Source of the DNA: Sweltsa coloradensis
Lineage: Eukaryota; Arthropoda; Insecta; Plecoptera; Chloroperlidae
Length of the DNA: 64,000 bases
Direction: 5' to 3'
Assembly (NCBI GenBank): GCA_024449915.1
Contig: JAMZAV010000447.1
Span: forward strand, 248,001-312,000
A program made the position numbers and the translations under genes. The notes beneath the pieces are model-generated. The model saw nothing but the letters and a program-made list of their open reading frames with translations. It had not been told where the DNA came from and did no database searches. Shown in pieces: positions 11,509 to 23,100 of the stretch; position 1 is the first letter of the stretch, and every line of letters begins with the position of its first letter.

Positions 11509-12635
11509 TAGACCCAGAAGCCATCCTTGTGGGCATCTTTACGTATTTATCTCAATGTGTAAGTGAAACATCTGTTGTTACGAGCATTCGGTAAACCATT
11601 GTTTTCCACACAAGAAATTCGTCAGATATTTAAAACATGATTTGATCGCGATTTGATCATGGAATTAAAACTGTAACTGTCGTGTAAATCCATGTTTTGA
11701 TCTAAAAAAATATATATAAACAAACTCTGTTACGACGTTAAATTAAATACTTTACACTTTCAGTATTGTATTTCTTCTAGATAAAAATCGTGACGGATTT
11801 TACTGTAAATTTTAACAACACTTATTAAAGGTGTTTATTGTTTAAAATGTCAGCGTGTATTCGACAAAGTGACAAGACACACTTAAAATGAACCTAGAGA
11901 ATTTTTATTTCCGTCGGGAGGCTCAGTCACTTCAATTCTTTGACTAACCAGGAATTATCTTGCATTTTTTAAACATCAATTTTAACATTTATTTTGAATA
12001 GCTCATTTATGGTTTTAAAGGTAAAAGAAATCAATATCATTCAACATTACAAAAATAACACAACAATTCTGCTGCTTCTCTGCGGCCAGATTCAGTGCCA
12101 TTTTTATTGTTAATAGTTTTGAAAGCTTCTTTTTTAATAATAGCTAGCCAAATTTTATTGAACTCCACACTCGGAATACTGTAAGATCCGTCTTTCATAC
12201 ATGAAATGAGTGAAATAATGTGTTATTTTAATTAATTGTAATATTTAATGACATATAACTGAGCTAGTCCAAATTAATGTTAAATTTAACTCATTTCTAC
12301 CAATTAAGATGAGTATGTTTTAAATAAATATTGGTGTGGCTCAAGTGGTTGTGGCACATCTAGTTGTGAACAAACGTGTGTACAGGACCAGATTCACATT
12401 CTAACATCACAATCTACACCATCCACAAACCACGCACTAGCGCCAACGTTAGTTCATTTATAATATACAAGGCTGCAAATCAATTAAGTATAAGGACCCA
12501 TATTCGTGAGTTTTGCATCCGTTCAATTGCTAAATTACGATTAAATTGGGTTATCGGTTCATTTAATAATTAAAAATTTAAATTAAAGGGTCAAATTGTT
12601 TTGATGATATTAATAATAATATTTAAGTGATTGGA

Positions 12636-12873
12636 AATTTGAATGTTTGGCAAAATAGAATTCGCATGAACTTTTACGTTTAAATTAATAATTGCAAATT
12701 ATATTTTGCCTAGCATTTCAAGGATGTAGTAACGGGGCAGTGTACGTTGCGCAAAAATGCGCAAAAGTAGATTAGTCTGTGAACATTACTTTGGCCATTA
12801 TTTCTGATCTCATTGTTTTTGGATGTGTAAGGTTTGGCTGTATTTTTACAAGTTTTTTGTACGTGTGGGATTT
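12636..12873. mobile_element. MITE family M2, single-arm copy
   Basis: Shares GGCAAAATAGAATT, the GTTTAAATTAAT core and GTGTAAGGTTTGGCTGTATT with the palindromic copy at 15755-16125 and the copy at about 29135-29412. Diverged. Confidence 0.55.
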
Positions 12874-13079
12874 CATTACTTTTTAAGAATCCATTGTAAA
12901 ATATTTTTTGTTAAATTAGAATTATTTTTAAATAGTTATATTAATTGCTATGGTAATACCACTAAACAATAGAATGTGAAATATCTCGAGCCCCAAAGAC
13001 TTGCTTTTTGTACGCATTGTATAGGCGATTATTGTCAAGTTTCTGCAATTAAATTGTTAATTATATATCTGGAAAAGGC

Positions 13080-14510
13080 TTATATTAAAAACTTTATTTC
13101 GATGCCTTCCAGCTAACTTTTCCTACTTTTTCTTTCAAAAGGCACAACATCACTTCAACTTTAATGTCCATTTAAAATATGGATGCCGTAGCCTCATCCG
13201 TTTGATCAGAATCGCTAGGCAATTGAAACTGACGAATAAGTCAGTAGTAGCCAGTAGCCAGTAGTTACTAATAACTAACATATTTAAAGTTATTTTAAGC
13301 ATTGTTTCTATCCGTTTTTTTCACCCAGAAGGAATGATCGTACCCCAATCAAGTTTGCCATGTGTTATCATGTTCCTAAATCCCACGATTATGACAGTTT
13401 TAAAGTTCATATCACGTTTCTGATGGCTGGGTGACTCCTCGAAAACACCACAACCCTGTTTGCTGTATAAACTGCCCAAGTGTGTTTGCGCGCCGCGGCT
13501 TGGCTGCGGCGCCTTAATGGGCACCTTGATGTACTTAGAAATACATATCTTGTTTTATGCCATAACAAAAGTTTGTATTCTATTATATTTTGTGCATTGA
13601 AATTATTTAAATAAATATTGAACTGTATTTAATATTGTATCTCGATTCTCGCCAGACATCGCCTATGTAATTGCAATTCCTATACTCCTCTCCTGCGACT
13701 CATACGAATATCGGCGCCTACAGGGTTGGCTTGGTCGCTTTGGTTTAATATCCCCCACTGAAAATCAGTTATATGACTGAGTTCACTCTTGTCTTGATAA
13801 TGACGACAATGACAACAATGACGACACGAAACAGTAATCATTGGAAGAGAATAATCAATCATAAAAGCTCATCCATCAACACGACTGGAAGAAACGTTCG
13901 CGAAGTGGCCTAGTGTATACACTGTTCGACTAAGACCGGAACCAATCATGAGCAGTCAGTATCTCTCTTTGTATCTACATAAGGTTTGCACTGAGGAGAA
14001 GACATGAGATGTGTTCAAGGATGATTAGCAGTTCCCATCTCTTTGGCTGGAGGTAACCATTATCTAGGTGCCCGTTAGGGCGCCGCAGCCAAGCCGCGGT
14101 GCGCTACACACTCAAGCACCTTATACATCAAGCAGAGTTGGGGTGATTTCGAGGTGTTACCCAGCCGTCATGTAACGTGATGTGAACTTGAAAACTATCA
14201 CAATCGAGGGGATTTAGGTACCTGACAACACATGCCAAATTTTTTTGGGGTACGATTATCCTTCTTGGTGAAAAAATGGCTTGAAACATGCTCAAAATCA
14301 CTTTAAGGATGTTAGCTACTGCCTACTACTGCTACGGGCCTACTACTGCTAACATCTAATACGTCGGCCCGCGATTCTGACCAGACGGGTGGGACTACAA
14401 TGTTCATATTTTACATGGACATTAAGGTTATAGAAATATAGTCTCTTTTGAAAAAAAAAGTTGAAAAAGTTTGTTGGAAGGCTTCCAAATAAAGGTTTTA
14501 AAATAAGCCT
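13080..14510. mobile_element. Diverged long foldback (arms ~445 bp)
   Basis: The left arm (about 13080-13525) reads as the reverse complement of the right arm (about 14068-14510). Shared blocks include GGCGCCGCAGCCAAGCCGCG, GTGATGTGAACTT and CATGGACATTAA. The middle has a SINE A tail fragment (about 13706-13790) and an F-family end near 13865. A third copy of the right-arm start lies at 28214-28350. Confidence 0.65.
13706..13790 (+). repeat. SINE A, 3' fragment
   Basis: GGCGCCTACAGGGTTGGCTT followed by the CCCCCACTGAAAATCAG block matches the end of the SINE at 4035-4465. Confidence 0.6.
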
Positions 14511-15039
14511 TAAACACTTGGCATACAATCAACAAGTAACCATAGTTACTTGACACTTGTTGACGGTATAAGCAGAGTTAGGCGGGAAAGTGCATACGTA
14601 AACAAATAGCGGACATTTAAAATTTTTCTTCTTTGTGTGGAACGAGAAAAGGTGTCATTATACTCTCATAAAACAAATCAGAAACCGTCCCTGGCCTAGG
14701 CCCAGATGTGGAAAATTATTTATAATGCAAAAGTGTAGGTCTAAAGTTCCATTTGGCTATAGGACTAGTAAAATTCATACTTACATAACATGTTTGACAA
14801 GCCTAGCCAACCCTAGGCCAGCACAACAGTTCTGATATGAACTTGCTCAACTGTTTGTTTACATAATTGCAACAATCAAATCATTTGATTTCAACTTGTC
14901 TTTCGATTGGCCCGCGTTTATGAAGGCACTGCCATCTAGAATAAATATAGAACTTTTTCGAGCTCTTTGCTATACGCAAATCTTTTTAAAGTGTTTGGAT
15001 TTCGTGATACTCTTTCAACCATAGACATCCTATATAATT

Positions 15040-15415
15040 GGCTAGACCAGCAGTCGGTGGTCCACTTCCGGTACAATTAGAAGCCATCTTAAAATGACAG
15101 TTTACATGTTAATCAAATGGGAGCGATTTGTGGCCAAATAGTTCTCAAGATTGCCGCCAGGTTGACAGGTAAGCATACTAGCCTTTAACACCAAATGATT
15201 TCTAAATTCCCTTATGCAATCACTTCGTATTGTTTCTTTTGTTTAATACCATGCTGCACAAGCTAAAACCATATCAAACAATCCAGTAAAATACTTTATT
15301 GCATTAAAAAAGCATAAATTAAAACACCAAATCGCCATCTTGAAATGGGCCGGTTGAGTCTTCAATTTGCTACGCTCGCGCCTGTGCGGAGGTATAGGAG
15401 ACTGCTAATCTAGCC
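15040..15415. mobile_element. TIR MITE family R3, copy 1
   Basis: Ends GGCTAGACCAGCAGTC and GACTGCTAATCTAGCC are inverted repeats with small mismatches. The interior matches 34399-34788 over most of its length (for example CAAATGATT, GCACAAGCTAAAACCATATC and TTTGCTACGCTCGCGCCTGT). Non-coding. Confidence 0.7.
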
Positions 15416-15754
15416 TACTATAGGGGTTTAATATCAATGCTTTCAACTCACAACCCATGACTTTTTCCACGATACCGTTCAAGAATACCAATTCCTTCGA
15501 AAACGAAAACGACTTCGTTTTCAAATTGCGTTTTCAACTCATCTCCCACGAACTCAAGAATTGGGGTCCAGTCCTTATACCGTCGTTATACCATGGTTAT
15601 ACCACCTATACCCAGGATGTACATGAATCCGGGTCTAGATATTTTACATCCTATATGTTACTGCTAATACCATAGAATTTAAATCAACTTTGATAAAAAT
15701 ATTATATTTTAGCAAATAATTTTGTAATGGAACTTGAAAAAGTAATGAGATCAC

Positions 15755-16125
15755 ACACATAACAAAAACTTGTAGAAATACAGCCAAACCTTACACACTC
15801 AAAAGGAATGAGATCTAAAAAAAGGGCCAAGCTCATCTACCCTTCCACATAAACGTACAGTGTCCCATAACAGCATCCTCGAAAAGCTTGGCAAAATAGA
15901 ATTTGCATGTTATTACGTTTAAATTAATTAGAAAAAAAGAACTTGGATAAACTATTACGTTAAATTAATAATCGCAAATTCTATTTTGCCAAGCTTTTCG
16001 AGGATGCTGTTATGGGACACTGTACGTTTATGTGGAAGGGTAGATGAGCTTGGCCCTTTTTTTAGATCTCATTCCTTTTGAGTGTGTAAGGTTTGGCTGT
16101 ATTTCTACAAGTTTTTGTTATGTGT
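15755..16125. mobile_element. Palindromic MITE family M2 (arms ~153 bp)
   Basis: Left arm 15755-15907 and right arm 15973-16125 are close to perfect reverse complements around an AT-rich 65-base centre. Both arms carry CATCCTCGAAAAGCTTGGC and the GTGTAAGGTTTGGCTG end. Related diverged copies lie at 12636 and 29135. Confidence 0.8.
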
Positions 16126-16417
16126 TAGTTATTATACAAACATATTTCAGGGCAATGTTTGTACTGTGTATGGATGGTACCGGGAATGAGCTAAGCAAGA
16201 CATCCCCTGAATCCCAATTTTTTTAAATAGTTTTTAAATAACTAAAATCGATCGAAAACGTATTATACCTTTTTAAATTGGTTGCCGTTTAGAAAAAAAT
16301 AACAATTATTAGAGAATGAAGTGTGGAATGTGAAGTATGAAGTATGAAAAACAATTATACAAAAAAAATATGATTGAAATTAAATAGATCCCCATGCAAA
16401 GCAAGAAGCACAAAGTA

Positions 16418-16877
16418 ATTGGATGAGCGCAGTGAGCGAAGCGAAGATTCCATTTCACTACACTGGAGAAAAAAATCCGGAATGTTTTTTATTGTATTTT
16501 TGGCTGTTTGTTAACACGATTCCGGCTAAACCGATACGCCAATTGCGATACAATTTTGTGGAGGCCTTCGAAATCTCTAAACTTAGAACTGCCACGTTTT
16601 TAAACGCAATCAAAAAATTATTTCTCATGAAAATCGCAATTTTACGATTTTTTTCGATTTTTAAAAATTTCTTCGACTTATAACACCTACATGCTTTATC
16701 CGATTGTAATAATTTTTTTACAGAACCTTAATTTTATGAATTAATATATTCGTGTGAAATTTGAGCGTAATCGAATAATTATTTCTTTTGAAAATCGCAA
16801 TGTTACGCTTTTTTTCGTTTAAAAACAATTACGCTCATCTAACAACGCGCCTGAAAAAGCGTTTGCGAAGCTTCCTA
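16418..16877. mobile_element. Foldback family F element upstream of copy B
   Basis: Begins ATTGGATGAGCG and ends AAGCTTCCTA. It lies 115 bp upstream of the copy B ATG. Flanks match the copy C upstream region: GCAAGAAGC before it, and a GCAACA...CAACAC block after it. It therefore looks like an insertion that split the copy B promoter region. Confidence 0.7.
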
Positions 16878-16992
16878 AAATATACGACCGTCGCAACATT
16901 CCCGTTTCGCAACACTTCTTGGCAGCGAGTAGGGCGCTTGACAATACAACAGCACTGTGACACAGTCAGTGTAGCCTCGCCCGTCGCCGAGG
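16878..16992 (+). promoter_or_regulatory. Proximal promoter and 5' UTR of copy B
   Basis: A TCAGTG initiator-like motif has its A at 16968. GGACG at 16995-16999 fits the DPE consensus RGWYV at +28, so the DPE would lie in the first codons. The ~30 bases before the ATG (GTAGCCTCGCCCGTCGCCGA) are shared with C and D. TSS is inferred only. Confidence 0.4.
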
Positions 16993-17138
16993 ATGGACGT
17001 GCGAGGGCTGGCCCTGGTCTTCCTGGTATCATCACTGGTGGGTGTGACGTCATCTCAGTGTGGTGACCGGGAGAGCGTGGAGGTCCGGGGGGGTCGGCGA
17101 CAGAGCGATGGCAGTCTGGTGGCGGGAGACGGACAGAG
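16993..17138 (+). CDS. mthl: Copy B exon 1: signal peptide
   Basis: 146 bases from ATG to CAGAG|GTAGGG. Encodes a hydrophobic signal peptide and 25-30 residues of mature N-terminus, ending GDGQ plus a split Arg. GC-rich, with an internal TGACGTCA. Identical to copy C exon 1. Confidence 0.9.
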
Positions 17139-20100
17139 GTAGGGGACACTCACCCCTTGACAATCATAATTTATTTATACCTTCTTGAACACAACATCGC
17201 TTCCATTAACATTTAGATTTATAAAAATTTCAACATTATAAACGTATAAAATAGTACAAAATACTTTTGTTTTTTATTTTTTATTTTATTTTTATATATT
17301 GTCATTTCATTTGTTTGCTATTTACTTTTTTTGTAATTTATTTATGAATTTACTTTTTTCTTAATATATTTACTAATAAATTTTTAAAAAAACTTTAAAA
17401 AAAACCTTTAAACTCAAGCTTCACTATTCACAACATGTAATAAAACATTGCGGCCAAACTACTCGTCCTATTTTGACGAAATTTCACACCAACGTCAAGG
17501 ACCAATAGATAAAGTGCTGTTAACATGGACAGCAAAATTCGCAGGAATCCAACCTATAAAAAATTAAAATTAAACAAATTACTAATTTATTTTTTAAAAC
17601 TTAAAGTTCGCTTTGAAAAAAATACCCTTTCTTATCAATGTTACCACTATGAATGTAAACAACTGTGAAAATTTTCAGAATTATATCTTGTCCTGCCAAC
17701 TTACAAACAATTAATAACTTTTAAAAATCATGTTTTGCAGGGCTTTACTAAATTGGATTTGATTTGAGGAGCATAAAAGATGGATGCAAAACATCCAGAG
17801 CTGAAATGGGGTGCATGAATGCACCTTTCTGCTAGCTTTAAAACTTTGGCGTAAGCGATGTGATATGTTTTGGTGTCGCCCGCGTCCGCTTGCATAGCGA
17901 TATAGCTAACGCATCAGATGGCAGACAAGTGTCGATTTGTTGACTCACACTGCTGCAGTCGTCATGGTTCGCAAATTATGAACCCGGCTATTAGCTCACT
18001 CGTCCAACAACGACTTTGGCGTTTTCCTAGTTGTTAGGTGGACTATAACTTTTCTAAGTTTCAATCAAGTTTCATGTTTTTTGGAATTGCCATGAGGTTT
18101 ATACCGTACACGCAGTAATAATAGACGCTCTCAGCTATGTCCACATACATAAATCACCAGTTGGAATCTTTCCAGCGCAATAGACTACGAAGATAACAAT
18201 CAGAATGAGAACGTGTAGTAAACAATGATATTATATTTCCCGTCAATCATTAGCTAGAATCTTTGTCGCATTTAATTGCTCGGGCATATCAACCTCTATA
18301 CAATAAATAAATTACAAGAAATTCGAATTATGATTGAAATCCTCGCTTTTCCCATATCTACCAAGGCTCACCTTTCAAGAAATACTATCTGATTTCATTG
18401 TTTAAATATACACATTAAAATGTCAAAATTAAAGAGTCATGTCCTTATCTTGATGTATATTGTTATTTAATGTCAAAAGTTTATGTTTTCTAATCCATAG
18501 GCTATGCATGATTTGCACTTGTGGATATTTTACTCTGTTGTAATGCATGATAATAAATAAATACATAAATAAATAAATAAATTACAAGATATGTCGATCG
18601 GGGATTGAAATCGGGTCTCTCGCGTTCCCGGCGAATATATTAACCACGAGGCCACCTAGTTGGCAACTAAATGACATCTGGATTCATTGTGCAATATAAC
18701 ATCTAAAATGTCTAAATCAAGAATCATCTCCTCATCCTTGAGTTTCATGTACTTCAATTCTGACACAAAGGGATCTAATCCTAGTGGAATAACAAAAGTA
18801 AATTATATGCTGATTTTTATTCATCACTTAGGTGAGCATTCATCAGTTCGGACACTGAGTGGGTCGACTCTTAATACGAATGTATTTATTTATTTTATTT
18901 TGCCTGTGTATAATAAGAACTAAAGAGAAAATGTTTGTCAGGGTTGCCGGGGTCAAGATCCTATCCGACTTTCTTCCAAAAGAAGTCTAAGTACAACAGC
19001 TGAGGTACCGACAGCTGCTGCTACATATAGGTACTAAACACGTGTTAATAATAGAACTAGTTGCCTTAATTTTCCGTTTTACAATATCTCACACAAATGA
19101 TTTTTAATATATTTCTTGTCCTAACAGTTTTCAATCTCTTCGAGAAAGTAATGACGTAAAACGATACATTGCATACAAATTTTACTCATGATGCGCCTAA
19201 ATATCCCGGAACACTTTAGAATTTCATTTATTTATTTATTTCTCACGTTGTTCACTCACAGCTGCAAATAATTGAAAAATAAAATACTTTGTTATAAGTA
19301 CAGTCGTATTGAAACGTAAGGACTAATAAATAGTCAAGTAGCGAAATTACCCACGCAAAATAACATATAAATATAAATAAATTCGTTTCTTAAGTCTACC
19401 CACTCAATAAGTAATTTTCAATGAGGGACGTTGAATTTAAAGCAGACCAAGTCAACTCTGTAGGCACCGACACCATCGACGAGCGAACAATGATCAACTA
19501 AAGACCGACGTATTGAATAGGAAACACCGACCAATGAAACTGGGCACGATTCCACCCGCGGACAGCGCCAGTATCAACAAGGCTAATTCGGAAAAACCTT
19601 ATGTACCTTGTTGCTAGGACGGCTTCCGATTTGAGGTGGGCTCAAGTCCATTAGTTCCTAGCTTAGGAATATGTAAACGGTGACTTTGGAGTCAATAGCG
19701 GAAATCGAACCCTGGACCTTCTGCATTGAAAGCAGAGCCGCTAACCACAAGGACGAAATATCAATAATTTTCTCTTTGCTTCAGTATAATTATTGACAGC
19801 TAAAACCCAGCAATAGACGTCCATAAAAAGTAATCTGTATAACTGTGTGAAATGATATCCTGCCAACGCCTACCCCGTTGGGATGATGGGATGAGTGATG
19901 GTGATACAGGCTCGACCGCAGACCTTCAGTCCAGCCATCACGCGCACACACAGACACCACACATACACCGCACACCACACACACAGCACAAGGCTAAAGA
20001 GTACGGACATGACCATAACCCTTTGTTGGCCGACGTGTCACGTCATGAGACAGGTAAAAAACAATAAATCTACGCGCGGAGTACAACCAAAACGAAAATA

Positions 20101-23100
20101 TCAATCGTATCTTCAAAAGCGACGAGGTTTCGACCAGCTCCATGCAGATGCTTTTAACCCTTTCCAGACCAAGTTTCAAGTTTCAAAATTAAGTCATTTC
20201 AGGTAGTTCATTCAAATTTCAAATTTTTCTCAAATTTTTAGTGTTTTTCAAAAAAATCGTATTGGAATTTTGGGTAATTTTGGCTTTTAAATTAAAGCAT
20301 CAAGTCATAAAATAAATTTGAAACACATTCCTAAAACCAGTTTTTTTTTTAATTTTACGTAATATATTGAATTTTTTGTAACTAAAAAGTAGCAATACTA
20401 AAGATTTTATTCCATGTCCGGTACGGGACAAACCAAATTTTTCCCATTTTTAGCGTTTTTTTTGCAGATGTGTATTTTCAATCTTCGTTAATTAAACAAT
20501 TCAACTTTTTGTCCCATTTCCTTTTTTTAAATTGAAAGTTAATGATTCCATTCGGAGTCATGGGGCTGGAATGGGAAGCACAATAAGCTAGGAAATAGAA
20601 AACATAATCAGGACAGATTTCTGGATAACTAACTATGCATGCCTAGAACACTTAATGCTGGATGAACAACAGTCACTTGACAGTGACTTATGTCAATTGT
20701 CTGTAAAGTATCGTCTGTAGTCTGCGCTTACGTCAAAGCAAATACTAGTCATTAAGCCATAACTTAACAAGCATATTTAACTGGTGCATAATTCTGATCT
20801 GATGCCGTCATGTTACAGATATCCACCTGGCTGCTTCTGGTTCACCTCCACCTACAACATCTCTGGCTGCCCTGGCAAGGTCAAACCATGCGTTGCAAAG
20901 TGTTGCCCGGATGATCAAGCCATGGACGAGAACTACCAGTGCGTCTCCAGCAACAATCCCCTTCTGAACACTCTTCGCCCTCAACCATTTGGAAGCATCG
21001 CCACGTCCAATTTCACCCTTATCAACGTGATCCCTTGCCATAATGGATCTTACATTCCCAAAGCAAAGAACGACGAGTATTTCATACTCGAGAATGCTTC
21101 TCTGTTCATGCGGCGTCTAGACGATGATGTGGAGCTAATCCTCGAAGCTGGCTCTTTCTGCCAGGATGTTGTTGCGCAAAACGGCTCGGAACAGATAAAG
21201 TACTTTGCGTGTTTTAAACAGGAATACTTTGATAGAGCAAATGAAGGGTTAAAGGTTATGGACCTTGTCTATTTTATAGGTAGCATCATTGCTACTTCGT
21301 TCCTCATTGCAACGCTCTTCGTCTACTCCATTTTCTCCGAGCTTAGGGATCTTCACGACAAGTGTTTGATGAGCTACTTGACCTGTCTGACTGTGGTCTT
21401 CGTGCTCGATACGATCATCGATTGGTCAGAAGAGCTGCCTTCAAGGGATTGTTGTGTCGCAGTAGGTGAGAACAGAGAATATTATATTATCTTGTTTTAA
21501 TATTTTATATCACTCGTTCATTAAAAATCAATAAATTAACAATCAGACAATAAACCAAACGTTACGTAACTTCTTCAATCGCTTCTCCCTTTAATTCATG
21601 TTTCATACTCTTTCCATACAAATAAATTTCACTTATAAAATAGGTAATACTAATCTTTGGTAATACGCTAAGAATTCATCGTATTTTTTGGCCGTTCACT
21701 TTTCATTTGATAATTTAATGTATTATTTGCAAGAATTTTAAAAAAAAACAGAACGACCAAGAAATTTTTCTGCCAACGCAATATTATTGTGAGAATTTAA
21801 TTATAACATAAATTTAATATAGAAATGCACGAAACCATAATGTATAGAACTGAGTTTTTAACTACCTGTAGTTTAAGAGACTAATGTTGTACAATTTGAA
21901 CTAAAATAAGGAGTACTTATGATATTTTCAATCTCATATATCACATATTCAATATCACAATGAGTGGCAACTTCAATGTTTACATCTTGAACTATTAAGT
22001 GCCCACCAAAGGTTAGATTTCTCTTTCAGATTAATCATTCACATATTTGCCAGTCTAAGCAGTTTCACTAAGTTCAAATTTTTAGGCCACACTATCAGCA
22101 AAGTTGCACAATTGCGAACTTATCCAGGATTAGCTTATGCAGTCACGAAATTAACTGTCTCTCAAACACTGGCAACATCCCCGTACTAACGCATTTCACT
22201 AAAAACTGCATGTCAATAGGTTATTATTCAAGATTGCTTCTTGGAAACTCAATAGAATTGTTACAATGAAGTTGGGAGGTAAGCGTGACTTCAATGTGGT
22301 ACGTTTTGTTTCAGCCTTGATATACTACTATTTTTATTGCGCGAGTTGGTTCTGGGTCAACGTCATGTGCTTTGACATATGGAGGACATTCAGGTAGGAC
22401 CTCATTCTAAAGTAAGAAGAAAATTTTAGATTTTACATTTCTCGTGGAATACGAGCCCAGGATGCAATGTTTGTTTCTAATCATCAATTATGTGTGCGCG
22501 ACGCATATAAGGTAATGATGTTATGGGATGAGCGAAGCGAAATTCCATTTCACTATACTGAAGAAAAAAATCAAGAATGTTTTTTTTTCTATTTGTATTT
22601 TTGTGTGTTTGTTAACACGATTTCAGCTAAACCGATACTCCAATTGCGATGAAATTTTATGGAGGCCTTCAACATTTCTAAACTTAGAAATGCCACGTTT
22701 TTTGAGCGCAATCGAAAAATTATTTCTCATGAAAACAGTTATTTTAAGTTTTTTTCGATTTAAAAAAAATCTTCGACTTTTCCACCTACATGCTTTATTT
22801 GAATGTAATGATTTTTTGACAGTACCTTAATTTTATGAATTATTATATTCGTGTGAAATTTGAGCGCAATTGAAAAATTATTTCTTATGAAAATCGTGAC
22901 TACGCTTTTTTTTAAAATGCGCTCATCCAACAACGCGCCTGAAAAAGCGTTTGCGAAGCTTCCTAGTTTAGAATAGATCACAACTGCTTTTCCAGGTGAC
23001 TGATTGTCAACGTCACTTGTTTAATTTCACCAACCAATTCCAATTTTCTTATTCGTTTCCTAGTCACAAGGTGATTCTAGTATCAATTCAAACAAAACTC

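Larger units (their letters stand above)
11509..16417. other. Spacer between copies A and B
   Basis: Starts with the last array unit (to about 11575). It then holds a MITE M2 fragment (12636-12873), a large foldback (13080-14510), a TIR MITE (15040-15415) and a palindromic M2 element (15755-16125). No gene is recognised; short open frames here do not match any family. Confidence 0.6.
17139..20818 (+). other. Intron 1 of copy B
   Basis: Holds an F-family CTAGG end (about 17995-18031), a LINE tail (18455-18586), SINE fragments (18595-18663, 18840-18900, 19369-19765) and a MITE (20156-20577). The block near 18160-18215 resembles 30700-30750 in copy C intron 1, possibly shared ancestry. Nothing recognised in 17150-17980. 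Confidence 0.6.

Noticed and set aside
16835..17149. Antisense open frame across exon 1 of copy B (also 30168-30359 and 42004-42219)
   Set aside because: It is the GC-rich shadow of the conserved signal-peptide exon on the other strand and follows exon conservation, with no signs of its own.
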